From Bellilinea sp040754815 (GTDB taxonomy: Bacteria > Chloroflexota > Anaerolineae > Anaerolineales > Anaerolineaceae), in contig JBFMBX010000001.1 in assembly GCA_040754815.1 (NCBI GenBank), forward strand, positions 558,001-622,000: a DNA stretch of 64,000 nucleotides, written 5' to 3'. Shown here in pieces: positions 16,309-23,789 of the stretch. Position numbers and translations under genes: made by a program. Position 1 is the stretch's first letter. Every line of letters begins with the position of its first letter. The notes beneath the pieces were generated by a model that was given only the letters and a program-made list of their open reading frames with translations, was not told the origin of the DNA and ran no database searches.

Positions 16309-17220
16309 ATGGACGAAACATTCCTATTAGAACGAAGCAGATACGATGAGCAACGCAAGTTGATAATCCAACAAAATCTCTCAGAGCCGAACAAGCAGGC
16401 GCAGGTCGAGAGTCAATGGGAGGCGTATGATAAAGTTGTTTACGGGCTGACCTCCTACTTCGGCCTTTTACCTCAATACACCGCTTGCGTCGTCGACGCA
16501 GCATGGGAATTGGCTACGTACACATTTTTGCTCTCAAGGAAACTATTTCCAAGGGATATCTCGGATATAGAGCATTGGGCTTTGAAGTTTTGGGAACGCA
16601 TCATTGAGAAATGCAGAACTCCACCACTTGACATCTCCGTGTGGCATAAACTTGCAGTTGAACTCTGGACACCGTTAATTCAGGCTTTGCCCTCCCAAGA
16701 AGAGGCCACCTCCAAAAAGCCAACGCCTCCAGACGAGAAGAAGCGTCTTGAAGCAGCCGTAGTTGAAGAATTCCTCCCTCAGTTCAATGAGATCACTCAT
16801 AGCACATACTCTCTACTTGAGATTGAAGGCCATGAACGTCCCGACGCATTACTTGAGGATAGCACCGGTACTAGACTAGGCCTTGAGATCACGCATGTAT
16901 ACCACGATGACCAAGAAGCAAAAATCCTACTCGGCAGGTCTCATACAGAATTCTCAGGTCTTCAGTCATTCAACGGATTACTCGATGTCCTTCAGTCCAG
17001 AATTCGGAAAAAGCAGAAAGATGCAAATTCCTACCCCTGCCCTTACCCCCTTCTTCTGCTTGTCCGGGTTGTTTCTCCTGTCTTCACTTGGCGAGACTTC
17101 CAAGACGCTTTGAGAAATGGTCGTATTCAATTACAACCAAGTGCATTCAAGGAGGTATGGCTGCTCGCTCGCGATGAAGAAAATCTCAACTCCTTCAAAG
17201 CTCTCAAGCTGACAACCTGA
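16309..17220 (+). CDS. Unknown protein with possible nuclease-fold C-terminal domain
   Basis: 303 residues, not recognised as a whole. The first 150 residues are helical with a charged linker (SQEEATSKKPTPPDEKKR). The second half has ERPDALLEDSTGTRLGLEIT, a strand-turn-strand pattern like a restriction-endonuclease-like core (Asp ... Glu-x-Thr), with the usual Lys replaced by Thr. HVYHDDQEAKIL follows. GGAG precedes the ATG. Its composition is intermediate between the AT-rich methyltransferase and the host genes. Position next to the restriction-modification pair suggests defence or mobile cargo; activity is uncertain. Confidence 0.5.
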   Translation: MDETFLLERSRYDEQRKLIIQQNLSEPNKQAQVESQWEAYDKVVYGLTSYFGLLPQYTACVVDAAWELATYTFLLSRKLFPRDISDIEHWALKFWERIIEKCRTPPLDISVWHKLAVELWTPLIQALPSQEEATSKKPTPPDEKKRLEAAVVEEFLPQFNEITHSTYSLLEIEGHERPDALLEDSTGTRLGLEITHVYHDDQEAKILLGRSHTEFSGLQSFNGLLDVLQSRIRKKQKDANSYPCPYPLLLLVRVVSPVFTWRDFQDALRNGRIQLQPSAFKEVWLLARDEENLNSFKALKLTT

Positions 17221-17322
17221 AAAGCCCGAAAACTGTTCTGGGTTGTATAACAACTAACTGGAACCGATTGTACTATACTGCACTCCACTACTACTGCAAG
17301 CGCAAACCATGGGGGTGCTTCC

Positions 17323-17994
17323 GTGATCACAACCGAAGATAGGATAACCGAGATGACTTACCCAAAACTTTCTGAGGTTGAATTTCAACGATTAGTCGCC
17401 AAATGCAGGAGTTTACCACCTGCCAGGGGCAACTACCTTGTCAACGACTATGTCGAGAACTTGCTCCTGACCGTGTTGGATTTTCAAATGCATGGCAATG
17501 CGGTCGAGCGCGCCATAAACCATTATCGCCAGCACGCCAAAAAGGAGATAACAGGATTTGCCGAGCTCAAAACCCTGCTCTCTCAGTACCCTGACAACCG
17601 GGAAGGCAACCTGCTGATCGCACAATATCTTTGGGGATACAATCATTGGAAACGCGTTGAGCTGTTGAGAAGGTTGGTCGCATATTTTGAGGCCAACAAT
17701 GTCACAACCCAAGAGCAGCTTAAGCAATGGGCTTCTAAGGTGAACTTTGAAACGGATTTCAAAGGAAAGGTCAAAGGCGCAGGATTCGCTATCTTCAAAT
17801 GGCTGTTGATCCGGTTGGGAGTTGAGACTGTCAAGCCGGATATCTGGATACACCGCTTTATCCGAGATACACTCGGTTATTCGGTTAGTGATGAAACAGC
17901 AGTTGAAGTGCTGGAGCAAGTAGCGCAAGCGATCGGGATAAAGGCTTACGAGCTTGACTGGCGTATTTGGGAATACCAACGCAGTCGCCCATGA
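17323..17994 (+). CDS. HhH-GPD-like protein (DNA glycosylase fold), putative
   Basis: A 223-residue helical protein. The region near residues 145-180 reads KGKVKGAGFAIFKWLLIRLG, then ETVKPDIWIHRFI. This resembles the helix-hairpin-helix plus following Asp-containing segment of base-excision glycosylases, and LLLTVLDFQMHGNAVERAI resembles their N-terminal helix. The GTG start lacks a strong ribosome site, and an in-frame ATG at 17353 (MTYPKLSEVEF) is an alternative start. Downstream of a restriction-modification pair, a repair or damage-processing role is possible but not shown. Confidence 0.5.
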   Translation: MITTEDRITEMTYPKLSEVEFQRLVAKCRSLPPARGNYLVNDYVENLLLTVLDFQMHGNAVERAINHYRQHAKKEITGFAELKTLLSQYPDNREGNLLIAQYLWGYNHWKRVELLRRLVAYFEANNVTTQEQLKQWASKVNFETDFKGKVKGAGFAIFKWLLIRLGVETVKPDIWIHRFIRDTLGYSVSDETAVEVLEQVAQAIGIKAYELDWRIWEYQRSRP

Positions 17995-18177
17995 TCAACT
18001 CGTGCCTCACACAATGTTAAGCGGAGAGCGGCTTTGCCGCCAAGGGGATGTGCTACGAGCCAGCGGAGTGGTTATTAGAAAATAAACACTGGCCCCCCTG
18101 CCGCTAACGCCAATCATGGGACGGCAGGTCACTTGCGCGTTTCACAGGTATCATTCGCTCATCCATTGGAGCCGGGT
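17995..18177. repeat. Intergenic palindromic segment between island genes
   Basis: Contains a perfect hairpin GCGGC-TTT-GCCGC (18031-18041 region) and a longer imperfect inverted relation between GTTAAGCGG (near 18016) and CCGCTAAC (near 18101). No gene is supported. Similar CTAAC-centred imperfect palindromes occur in the other gaps of this island. Confidence 0.4.
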
Positions 18178-18627
18178 ATGGATTATCAGGCATACGTTCA
18201 AAATGCCATAGGGTGGGCAAAGCAGCATCTGGAATCCAGCGATTATTGCTTTCTTTGCCTGGCCTTCGTAGAAGATGCTTATGAAAAGAGCAACGGCATA
18301 GAGATCTTCGGCGGCAGCACCGCAAAGGAATCGGCCGAATTATATGGCGTGCACAGAGGCGCGGGAGTGCCACCGCTCGGCGCTTTTGTTTTTTATGACT
18401 GGACCGGCACCATCCATGGTGTCACCAAAAATTGGGGGCACGTGGGCCTGTCGTGTGGGGATGGCAAGATCATTCACGCATGGGGCAAAGTCCGTGAGGA
18501 TGATTACCTTGCGGTCGAACAATTAGAAGCACCACCCGGCGGGACACCTCCACAATATATCGGCTGGGTGGGGGTTGAACGCATTTTACATGGGCATCGC
18601 GGCGGTAATCCCCCGCCGGCTTCATAA
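18178..18627 (+). CDS. NlpC/P60- or CHAP-like amidase domain protein
   Basis: 149 residues from the ATG at 18178 (GGAG six bases upstream; the earlier ATG-like start at 18133 lacks one). DYCFLCLAFVEDAYEK places a Cys at a helix start, and NWGHVGLSCGDGKIIHAWG supplies the His of a papain-like amidase. There is no signal peptide, so it acts inside the cell or is exported by another route. The family assignment rests on the Cys/His pattern and is moderate. It is an island gene with no operonic partner evident. Confidence 0.6.
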   Translation: MDYQAYVQNAIGWAKQHLESSDYCFLCLAFVEDAYEKSNGIEIFGGSTAKESAELYGVHRGAGVPPLGAFVFYDWTGTIHGVTKNWGHVGLSCGDGKIIHAWGKVREDDYLAVEQLEAPPGGTPPQYIGWVGVERILHGHRGGNPPPAS

Positions 18628-18712
18628 AGCCGCTCAACACGCGCTTGCACCTGACCGGCCGCCCACCCGCCGCTCATGCAAACCTTTAGCCGTGCTTTGC
18701 ACAAGGAGTGTC

Positions 18713-19408
18713 ATGATGAAATGGACAGATAGTGAGATAGCCATGTTAACGCCGGTGCTGGAGCGGTTCGAAAGGGATTTAACACCGCTGGATGACAAAA
18801 ACATCCTCGTTTTGTGCAGTGCCGGTGGCGATGTCGCATTCTGGCTGGCAAAAAGAATGAAGCACGGCAAAGTCACCGGCATAGAACTTGACCCTCAACT
18901 GCTGGAATATGCCTGCCAGCAGGCTCAGATCCAAGACATACAGAATCTAGTCGAATTTTACAAAGCAGAAAAGACACGCCTCCCCTTCCCTGATTGCACC
19001 TTCGATGCTTTGGTGAGCGAATTTATTGTCTTTCCCACTCCCTCTCCAACCGAAATTGGGCAACCCGAAATGGCACGCGTCCTCAAACCGGGTGGTATGA
19101 TGGCCTTGACGGATGTAATTGTGGTCAAGCCGCTCCCCGAAGAGGTGCAAATAGCCTTTCGAGAAATCGGTCTGGAATATTTGTGCCAGGCCACCTGCGC
19201 CGATTTTCTTGGCTGGATGAAAGAAGCCGGATTGGTGGAGACAGAAGTAGTGGATTTAACGCCGGTTGTGCGTCAGGTTTGGGAAAAGAGACGCCAGCGG
19301 ATTTCAGCCGCAGAAGAGCCCAAAGGCTTTACCCACCTTCTGGATGACCCCGATTTTAAATTGGGTACGGCGATTTTTTATATCTACGTTCGCGGTAAGA
19401 AGCCGTAA
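18713..19408 (+). CDS. Class I SAM-dependent methyltransferase
   Basis: About 231 residues. NILVLCSAGGDVAFWLAKRM is a variant AdoMet motif I, TGIELDPQLLEYA motif II, and RLPFPDCTFDALVSEF with RVLKPGGMMALTDVI the later motifs of UbiE/Methyltransf_11-type enzymes. AAGGAG precedes twin ATG codons at 18713 and 18716; either may be used. The longer frame beginning at 18575 overlaps the previous gene and is rejected. Substrate unknown. Confidence 0.85.
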   Translation: MMKWTDSEIAMLTPVLERFERDLTPLDDKNILVLCSAGGDVAFWLAKRMKHGKVTGIELDPQLLEYACQQAQIQDIQNLVEFYKAEKTRLPFPDCTFDALVSEFIVFPTPSPTEIGQPEMARVLKPGGMMALTDVIVVKPLPEEVQIAFREIGLEYLCQATCADFLGWMKEAGLVETEVVDLTPVVRQVWEKRRQRISAAEEPKGFTHLLDDPDFKLGTAIFYIYVRGKKP

Positions 19409-19631
19409 TGTTGTTTCCAATAATAGGCGAAGGCTAACCATCAGTTACAGCCAACACCGTTCTGCCGCTTGGGGCGGTACAATTGAAGTGGGAGACATTG
19501 CCCGGCTGGTTCAACAGGAATATCCGCCCAATTTTGATTTATCTGTTATAAAAGAACATACACTCACCCATTGCATTCTTCTCGTAAATGAAGAATGCTG
19601 TTGAAGTAAATCAGCCGCATAAGGAATAGCG
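19409..19631. other. Intergenic region with one perfect hairpin
   Basis: A perfect 9-base stem (GCATTCTTC 19573-19581 with GAAGAATGC 19590-19598, 8-base loop) lies 33 bases before the next start codon. There is no U-tract. No gene is supported. Confidence 0.6.
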
Positions 19632-20069
19632 ATGAACCAGCCTAACCAATCAATTACAGGAATTGCTGAAATAGCGTTGCGTGTCCACGACCTTGCTCTG
19701 ATGCGTAAATTTTACGAACAGATAATCGGTCTGGAAGTTCTCCGAGAAATCAACGATAGCAAGGGTACCATTATATTTTATGCAGTTGGGGCAGGGAATG
19801 ACCATCTGGCACTTTTCGAAGAAAAGTGGATGGATTGGTTCACGCGAGGTAAATCTCCCAAAACCGAGCCCAGGCTGACCACCCTTTCTCATTTTGCAAT
19901 CAGGATTGCACTGGACGATTTTGAGTCTGAAAAGAAACGGTTGGAGCAGCTCGGCATTGAGATCATCCATTCAAATACATCGAGCTGGTTGCACTGTCAT
20001 ATGTTTTACTTTTTCGACCCCGAAGAGAACTTGATCGAATTCAATAGTTATGATGAGAGTTTACGGTAA
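19632..20069 (+). CDS. VOC-superfamily (glyoxalase/bleomycin-resistance-like) protein
   Basis: A 145-residue single-domain vicinal-oxygen-chelate protein: ALRVHDLALMRKFYEQIIGL opens the fold, THLS-equivalent LSHFAIRIALDDFES follows, and FFDPEENLIEFNSYD closes it. Candidate metal-type ligands are a His and Glu in these strands, but the specific reaction cannot be assigned. It is the last gene of the accessory island before RNase Z. AAGGAATAG precedes the ATG. Confidence 0.85.
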   Translation: MNQPNQSITGIAEIALRVHDLALMRKFYEQIIGLEVLREINDSKGTIIFYAVGAGNDHLALFEEKWMDWFTRGKSPKTEPRLTTLSHFAIRIALDDFESEKKRLEQLGIEIIHSNTSSWLHCHMFYFFDPEENLIEFNSYDESLR

Positions 20070-20175
20070 AATCTCGCCCCTTCGCCTGCGGCTGATGCAC
20101 AAGCCGTGGCACAATTCCTCTTTCCCATCCCGCCACCCAATCCAAATCCTTGCAGAAGCGGCGAGGTAAGGTAAA

Positions 20176-20237
20176 ATAAAGCCTGCATTGGTGATGCCCG
20201 CCTGCCCGCCTTTGAGAAAAGGCCGCGCAGGCTTTAT
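20176..20237. repeat. Nested inverted repeat upstream of RNase Z
   Basis: Outer 11-base arms (ATAAAGCCTGC, 20176-20186, and its complement 20227-20237) enclose an inner 6-base hairpin with a GAGA tetraloop (20208-20223). It begins about 90 bases before the RNase Z start. No U-tract follows on the plus strand; on the minus strand the outer arm runs into TTTATTTTA. Confidence 0.65.
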
Positions 20238-20266
20238 CCCTGTTTATTGAAGGAATTACTCCGGCC

Positions 20267-21190
20267 TTGTTTGAAATCGTTTTCTTAGGCACCTCTGCTT
20301 CTGCCCCTTCGGTACGCCGCAACCTGCCCGCGCTGGTGGTCAAAAAGGATGAATACCGCTTTCTGGTGGACTGCGGCGAAGGCACTCAGCGCCAGATCCT
20401 GCAATCGGGTATCGGGTTCAAGAACCTCAACCGTGTGTTGATCACCCATGCGCACCTCGATCACATTCTTGGTCTGGCCGGTCTGGTTTCAACTTTCATG
20501 CGCTGGGAAACAATAGACCAGCTGGAAATCATCGGCTCGCGCAGCGCGTTGGAGCGCATTTACGATCTGATTTACGGCGTGGTGCTGCGCGGCGCCGAAC
20601 CACCCATGCCGCTTCACCTGCGTGCGGTACAGCCGGGGGTGATTTTCGAAGCCGAGGATTTTACTATCCAGGCGTTCTCCGTCTCCCATCGCGGTTCAGA
20701 CAGCCTTGGCTACCTATTCGAGGAAAAAGGCCGCCGCCCCTTCCTGCCGGAAAAAGCCGAAGCGTTGGGCATCCCCAACGGGCCGCTCCGCCGCCAGCTG
20801 GTGGATGGCAACAGCGTGCAACTGGAGGACGGGCGCATCATCCAACCCGAGATGGTGCTGGGTGAATTTCGCCCCGGCACGCGTCTTGCCATTGTTGGGG
20901 ATGTCGGTGATCCTTCCAACCTCGCCGACATTGTACGCGGTGCCGATGCACTGGTCATAGAGGCGACCTATCTGGAAGAAGAAGCCGAAATGGCGCGCCA
21001 CTTTGGCCACATGACCGCCCGCCGCTCGGCCGAACTGGCCCAGGCAGCACAGGTGGGTCAGTTGTTTCTCACTCACCTGTCAAGGCGCTACCGCGAAAAG
21101 GATATTCTGGCAGAGGCTCAATCGGTCTTCGAGCGCACCATTGTGGCCCGCGATTTCGATGTCTATCAAATTCGCCGCACCACCCGCTAA
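20267..21190 (+). CDS. rnz: Ribonuclease Z (tRNA 3' endonuclease), metallo-beta-lactamase fold
   Basis: 307 residues, the short bacterial form. LGTSASAPSVRRNLPALVV opens the fold, VDCGEGTQRQIL follows, and THAHLDHILGL is the zinc-binding HxHxDH motif. Later His ligands are in FGHMTARRSAELA and FLTHLSRRY. The start is read as TTG at 20267 because the conserved FEIVFLGTS begins at once after it, with AAGGA 12 bases upstream. It removes 3' trailers of tRNA precursors. Confident family call, weaker start call. Confidence 0.92.
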   Translation: MFEIVFLGTSASAPSVRRNLPALVVKKDEYRFLVDCGEGTQRQILQSGIGFKNLNRVLITHAHLDHILGLAGLVSTFMRWETIDQLEIIGSRSALERIYDLIYGVVLRGAEPPMPLHLRAVQPGVIFEAEDFTIQAFSVSHRGSDSLGYLFEEKGRRPFLPEKAEALGIPNGPLRRQLVDGNSVQLEDGRIIQPEMVLGEFRPGTRLAIVGDVGDPSNLADIVRGADALVIEATYLEEEAEMARHFGHMTARRSAELAQAAQVGQLFLTHLSRRYREKDILAEAQSVFERTIVARDFDVYQIRRTTR

Positions 21191-21219
21191 TCACCCTGCG
21201 CCGCCAGAGGGGAACACTC

Positions 21220-23058
21220 ATGAGCCGTCCAGCGCCTTCCTCAGCGGATGACCCTGCCCAAAGGCTGAGCCGCCTGCTTTTCTGGTTCCTGTTTGTAGCG
21301 GGAAGCGGATTAATCATTACCGCCGCACTGCCCTACCCCACTATCCGGCCGCTGGGTGATGCCCTGAGCCGTGACGGCAGCCTTGACCTGCTTACTGCCG
21401 CCCTTTGGGCAGCGCTCCAAACCCTGCTGGCAGGCGGCGGTATATTCTTTCTTATACTGGCTTTTCTCATCCGCCGCTATCCCCGCACCGTTTTTTCTGT
21501 TTTGAAATGGCTGAGAGGCAACCTGACCACTGCCCTTCAAAACCTGCCCGCTGAGACCCAAGCGGCCCTGAAAGACGGCCTCCATTCCCTGCGCCAACGG
21601 GAATTCTGGCTGCCGGCACTTTTGTTGTTCCTGCTGGGGCTCATCCTGCGTATCTTTTTTGTCCATGTGCCGATGGAGCACGATGAAGCCTATACTTTCA
21701 GTGTGTTTGCCGTTCAGCCGTTGCGGCTGGGGCTGAGCGACTACCACTACCCTAACAATCATTTATTCCACACCCTGCTGGTGCATCTTTCCTACCGCCT
21801 TTTCGGTATCCAGCCCTGGACGGTACGCCTGCCGGCCTTGCTGGCCGGCAGCCTGCTGGCACCCTTTGGCTACTGGCTGGCACGGCGGCTTTACACCGCC
21901 GAGGCGGCGCGGCTTGCCGGTTTGAGCATTGCCCTCGCCCCCGTGCTGGTGGATTATTCGGTCAATGCGCGCGGCTACACCCTGCTGGCCCTGTTCACGC
22001 TCTGGAACTTCACGCTTGCGGTGAGTTTGAGCCGCAAGGGCAATTCCTTTTTGTGGCTTTTACTGGCAATTTTTGGCGCACTGGGGTTATACACCGTGCC
22101 GGTGTTTGTCTATTCGCTGGCTATGGTCTATTTCTGGATGGCGTTTATCTGGCTCAGCGGCAGGCTGCCGCCTGTTCGCCGCGCCACCTTTCCGCTGGCG
22201 TTGTTTGTCAGCGGCAGTCTGACGCTGACACTGGCCGGTTTGTTCTACCTGCCGGTCTTTCTCAACAGCGGCGTTTCTGCCGTGATTGCCAATCAGTGGA
22301 TTGAGCCGGTTGCCCGGGAATGGTTCCTGCCAACCCTGCAATCCCGCCTATCGGAAACTTGGCAGGAATGGACCCATGCCGTCCATCCCGTGCTGGTTGG
22401 ACTGTATCTCATCGGCTGGTTTGCAGGATGGTTTTTTCACCGCCGCCTCAGCACGCTTTCCGTACCTTTGCAAGTTGGCCTGCTGATCCTGCCGGTGATC
22501 GTGTTCATCCAGCGGCCAAACCCATGGGCTAAAATCTGGCTCTTCCTCGTCCCGCTCATGCTCCTTTGGGCCAGCGCCGGCCTCACTTTTCTTCTTCAAA
22601 CCGTTCTGCCCCTGCGCTGGCGGAAAAGTACGCTGGTTGTTATTGCCCTCGTCATGCTGGCCGGCAGCGGTATATGGGTCGCCCAGCAGGCACCGTTGGG
22701 TGAAAAACGCTTCGGGGATGTGGAGCAAGCCGTCCGCTACCTGAAAAATGAGGTACAGGAAGGGGATGTTGTCATCATCACCGCGCCGGAGGATGCCCCG
22801 CTGTGGTATTATTTTTATCAGTACGAAGTGCCGCAGGAATTAATCCGCCGTGATGTGCCGTTCCGCCGCGCCTTTGTGCTGGTCAGCACCGCTCATCAGC
22901 AAACTCTTGAACAGGTCATCCGCGAGCGCGGGCCGGATTACGGCTTTTTCGATTTCTCCACCGTTCGGCGGCTGGCAGGTTTTGGCCACATGGATGTGTA
23001 TCTTATCGAAGCAGATCATCAGGCAATCGAACGCTATTATGGGAGCAGCGCGCCGTGA
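21220..23058 (+). CDS. GT39-like membrane glycosyltransferase (ArnT/PMT superfamily)
   Basis: A 612-residue polytopic protein with about 12 membrane helices. The first external loop after helix 3 carries MEHDEAYTFSVFAVQ, the acidic Asp-Glu region of GT-C lipid-linked glycosyltransferases. SVNARGYTLLALFTLW is another typical block. A soluble C-terminal tail of about 110 residues follows the last helices. It probably transfers a sugar from a polyprenyl donor to a lipid, glycan or protein at the outer face. The next gene starts inside its stop codon (GTGA). Confidence 0.82.
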   Translation: MSRPAPSSADDPAQRLSRLLFWFLFVAGSGLIITAALPYPTIRPLGDALSRDGSLDLLTAALWAALQTLLAGGGIFFLILAFLIRRYPRTVFSVLKWLRGNLTTALQNLPAETQAALKDGLHSLRQREFWLPALLLFLLGLILRIFFVHVPMEHDEAYTFSVFAVQPLRLGLSDYHYPNNHLFHTLLVHLSYRLFGIQPWTVRLPALLAGSLLAPFGYWLARRLYTAEAARLAGLSIALAPVLVDYSVNARGYTLLALFTLWNFTLAVSLSRKGNSFLWLLLAIFGALGLYTVPVFVYSLAMVYFWMAFIWLSGRLPPVRRATFPLALFVSGSLTLTLAGLFYLPVFLNSGVSAVIANQWIEPVAREWFLPTLQSRLSETWQEWTHAVHPVLVGLYLIGWFAGWFFHRRLSTLSVPLQVGLLILPVIVFIQRPNPWAKIWLFLVPLMLLWASAGLTFLLQTVLPLRWRKSTLVVIALVMLAGSGIWVAQQAPLGEKRFGDVEQAVRYLKNEVQEGDVVIITAPEDAPLWYYFYQYEVPQELIRRDVPFRRAFVLVSTAHQQTLEQVIRERGPDYGFFDFSTVRRLAGFGHMDVYLIEADHQAIERYYGSSAP

Positions 23059-23789
23059 ATCCCCCCAAAATTGACCGGCTGGTTCGCACCAAACGCAAGA
23101 CCCTTGCACTGATTATCCGGCCGGACGGCACGCTGGAAGTGCGCGCGCCCCTGCGTTTGCCCCAAAAGGACATTCTGGAATGGGTGGCCGGCAAGAGGGA
23201 GTGGATTGAAAAACACCGTCAAGAAGTTTTGAAAGAACAGGCCGAACGGGCAAAACTCGCCAACCGCCCCCTTCAAAGCGGCGATTTGATTTATGTACTC
23301 GGCCAGTCATACCCGCTGCGGATCATCAAAACCCAGGACTCCGTCTTGCGGCTGGAAACCACCCGTCTGGTAATGAGCAGCGACCTGTTACCCCACGCAC
23401 AGGCGGTTTTGCAAAAGTTCCTGACCAACCATCTCAATCTAACTCTGACGTTGCGCCTGCCGTATTTCACAGACCTGGTCGGCAAAGAACCCATAAAAGT
23501 GCGCACCAGCAAAGCGCGCACCCGCTGGGGCAGCTGCAGCAGCAATGGCAATGTCGCCTTCAACTGGCGGCTGGCGATGGCTCCGCTGGATATTGTGGAT
23601 TACATCATCGTTCATGAACTGGTGCATCTGAAATACCCCAACCACAGCCGCGCTTTCTGGGCGGAGGTCGCCCGCATTCTGCCCGATTATAAAGCCCGTA
23701 AACAATGGCTCAAACAATACGGCTCGTGGTTGACCCTCGAACGCATCAACGACCGCCCTTTACCGCTTTACCGGCCCGCCGCAAAATGA
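23055..23789 (+). CDS. YgjP-like (DUF45) zinc metallopeptidase
   Basis: 244 residues starting with GTG that overlaps the previous stop. YIIVHELVHLKYPNHSRAFW is the HExxH zinc motif with the downstream His typical of the SprT/WLM-like YgjP family, and KARTRWGSCSSNGNVAFNW is the conserved preceding block. It is cytoplasmic; the physiological substrate of this family is not established. Its last 44 bases overlap the 3' end of the convergent GH5 gene. Confidence 0.9.
   Translation: MNPPKIDRLVRTKRKTLALIIRPDGTLEVRAPLRLPQKDILEWVAGKREWIEKHRQEVLKEQAERAKLANRPLQSGDLIYVLGQSYPLRIIKTQDSVLRLETTRLVMSSDLLPHAQAVLQKFLTNHLNLTLTLRLPYFTDLVGKEPIKVRTSKARTRWGSCSSNGNVAFNWRLAMAPLDIVDYIIVHELVHLKYPNHSRAFWAEVARILPDYKARKQWLKQYGSWLTLERINDRPLPLYRPAAK

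Noticed and set aside
16150..18177. Integron attC sites and gene cassettes
   Set aside because: GTTAAGC fits one core site, but no gap shows the paired RYYYAAC...GTTRRRY layout, and no integrase is present in the window.
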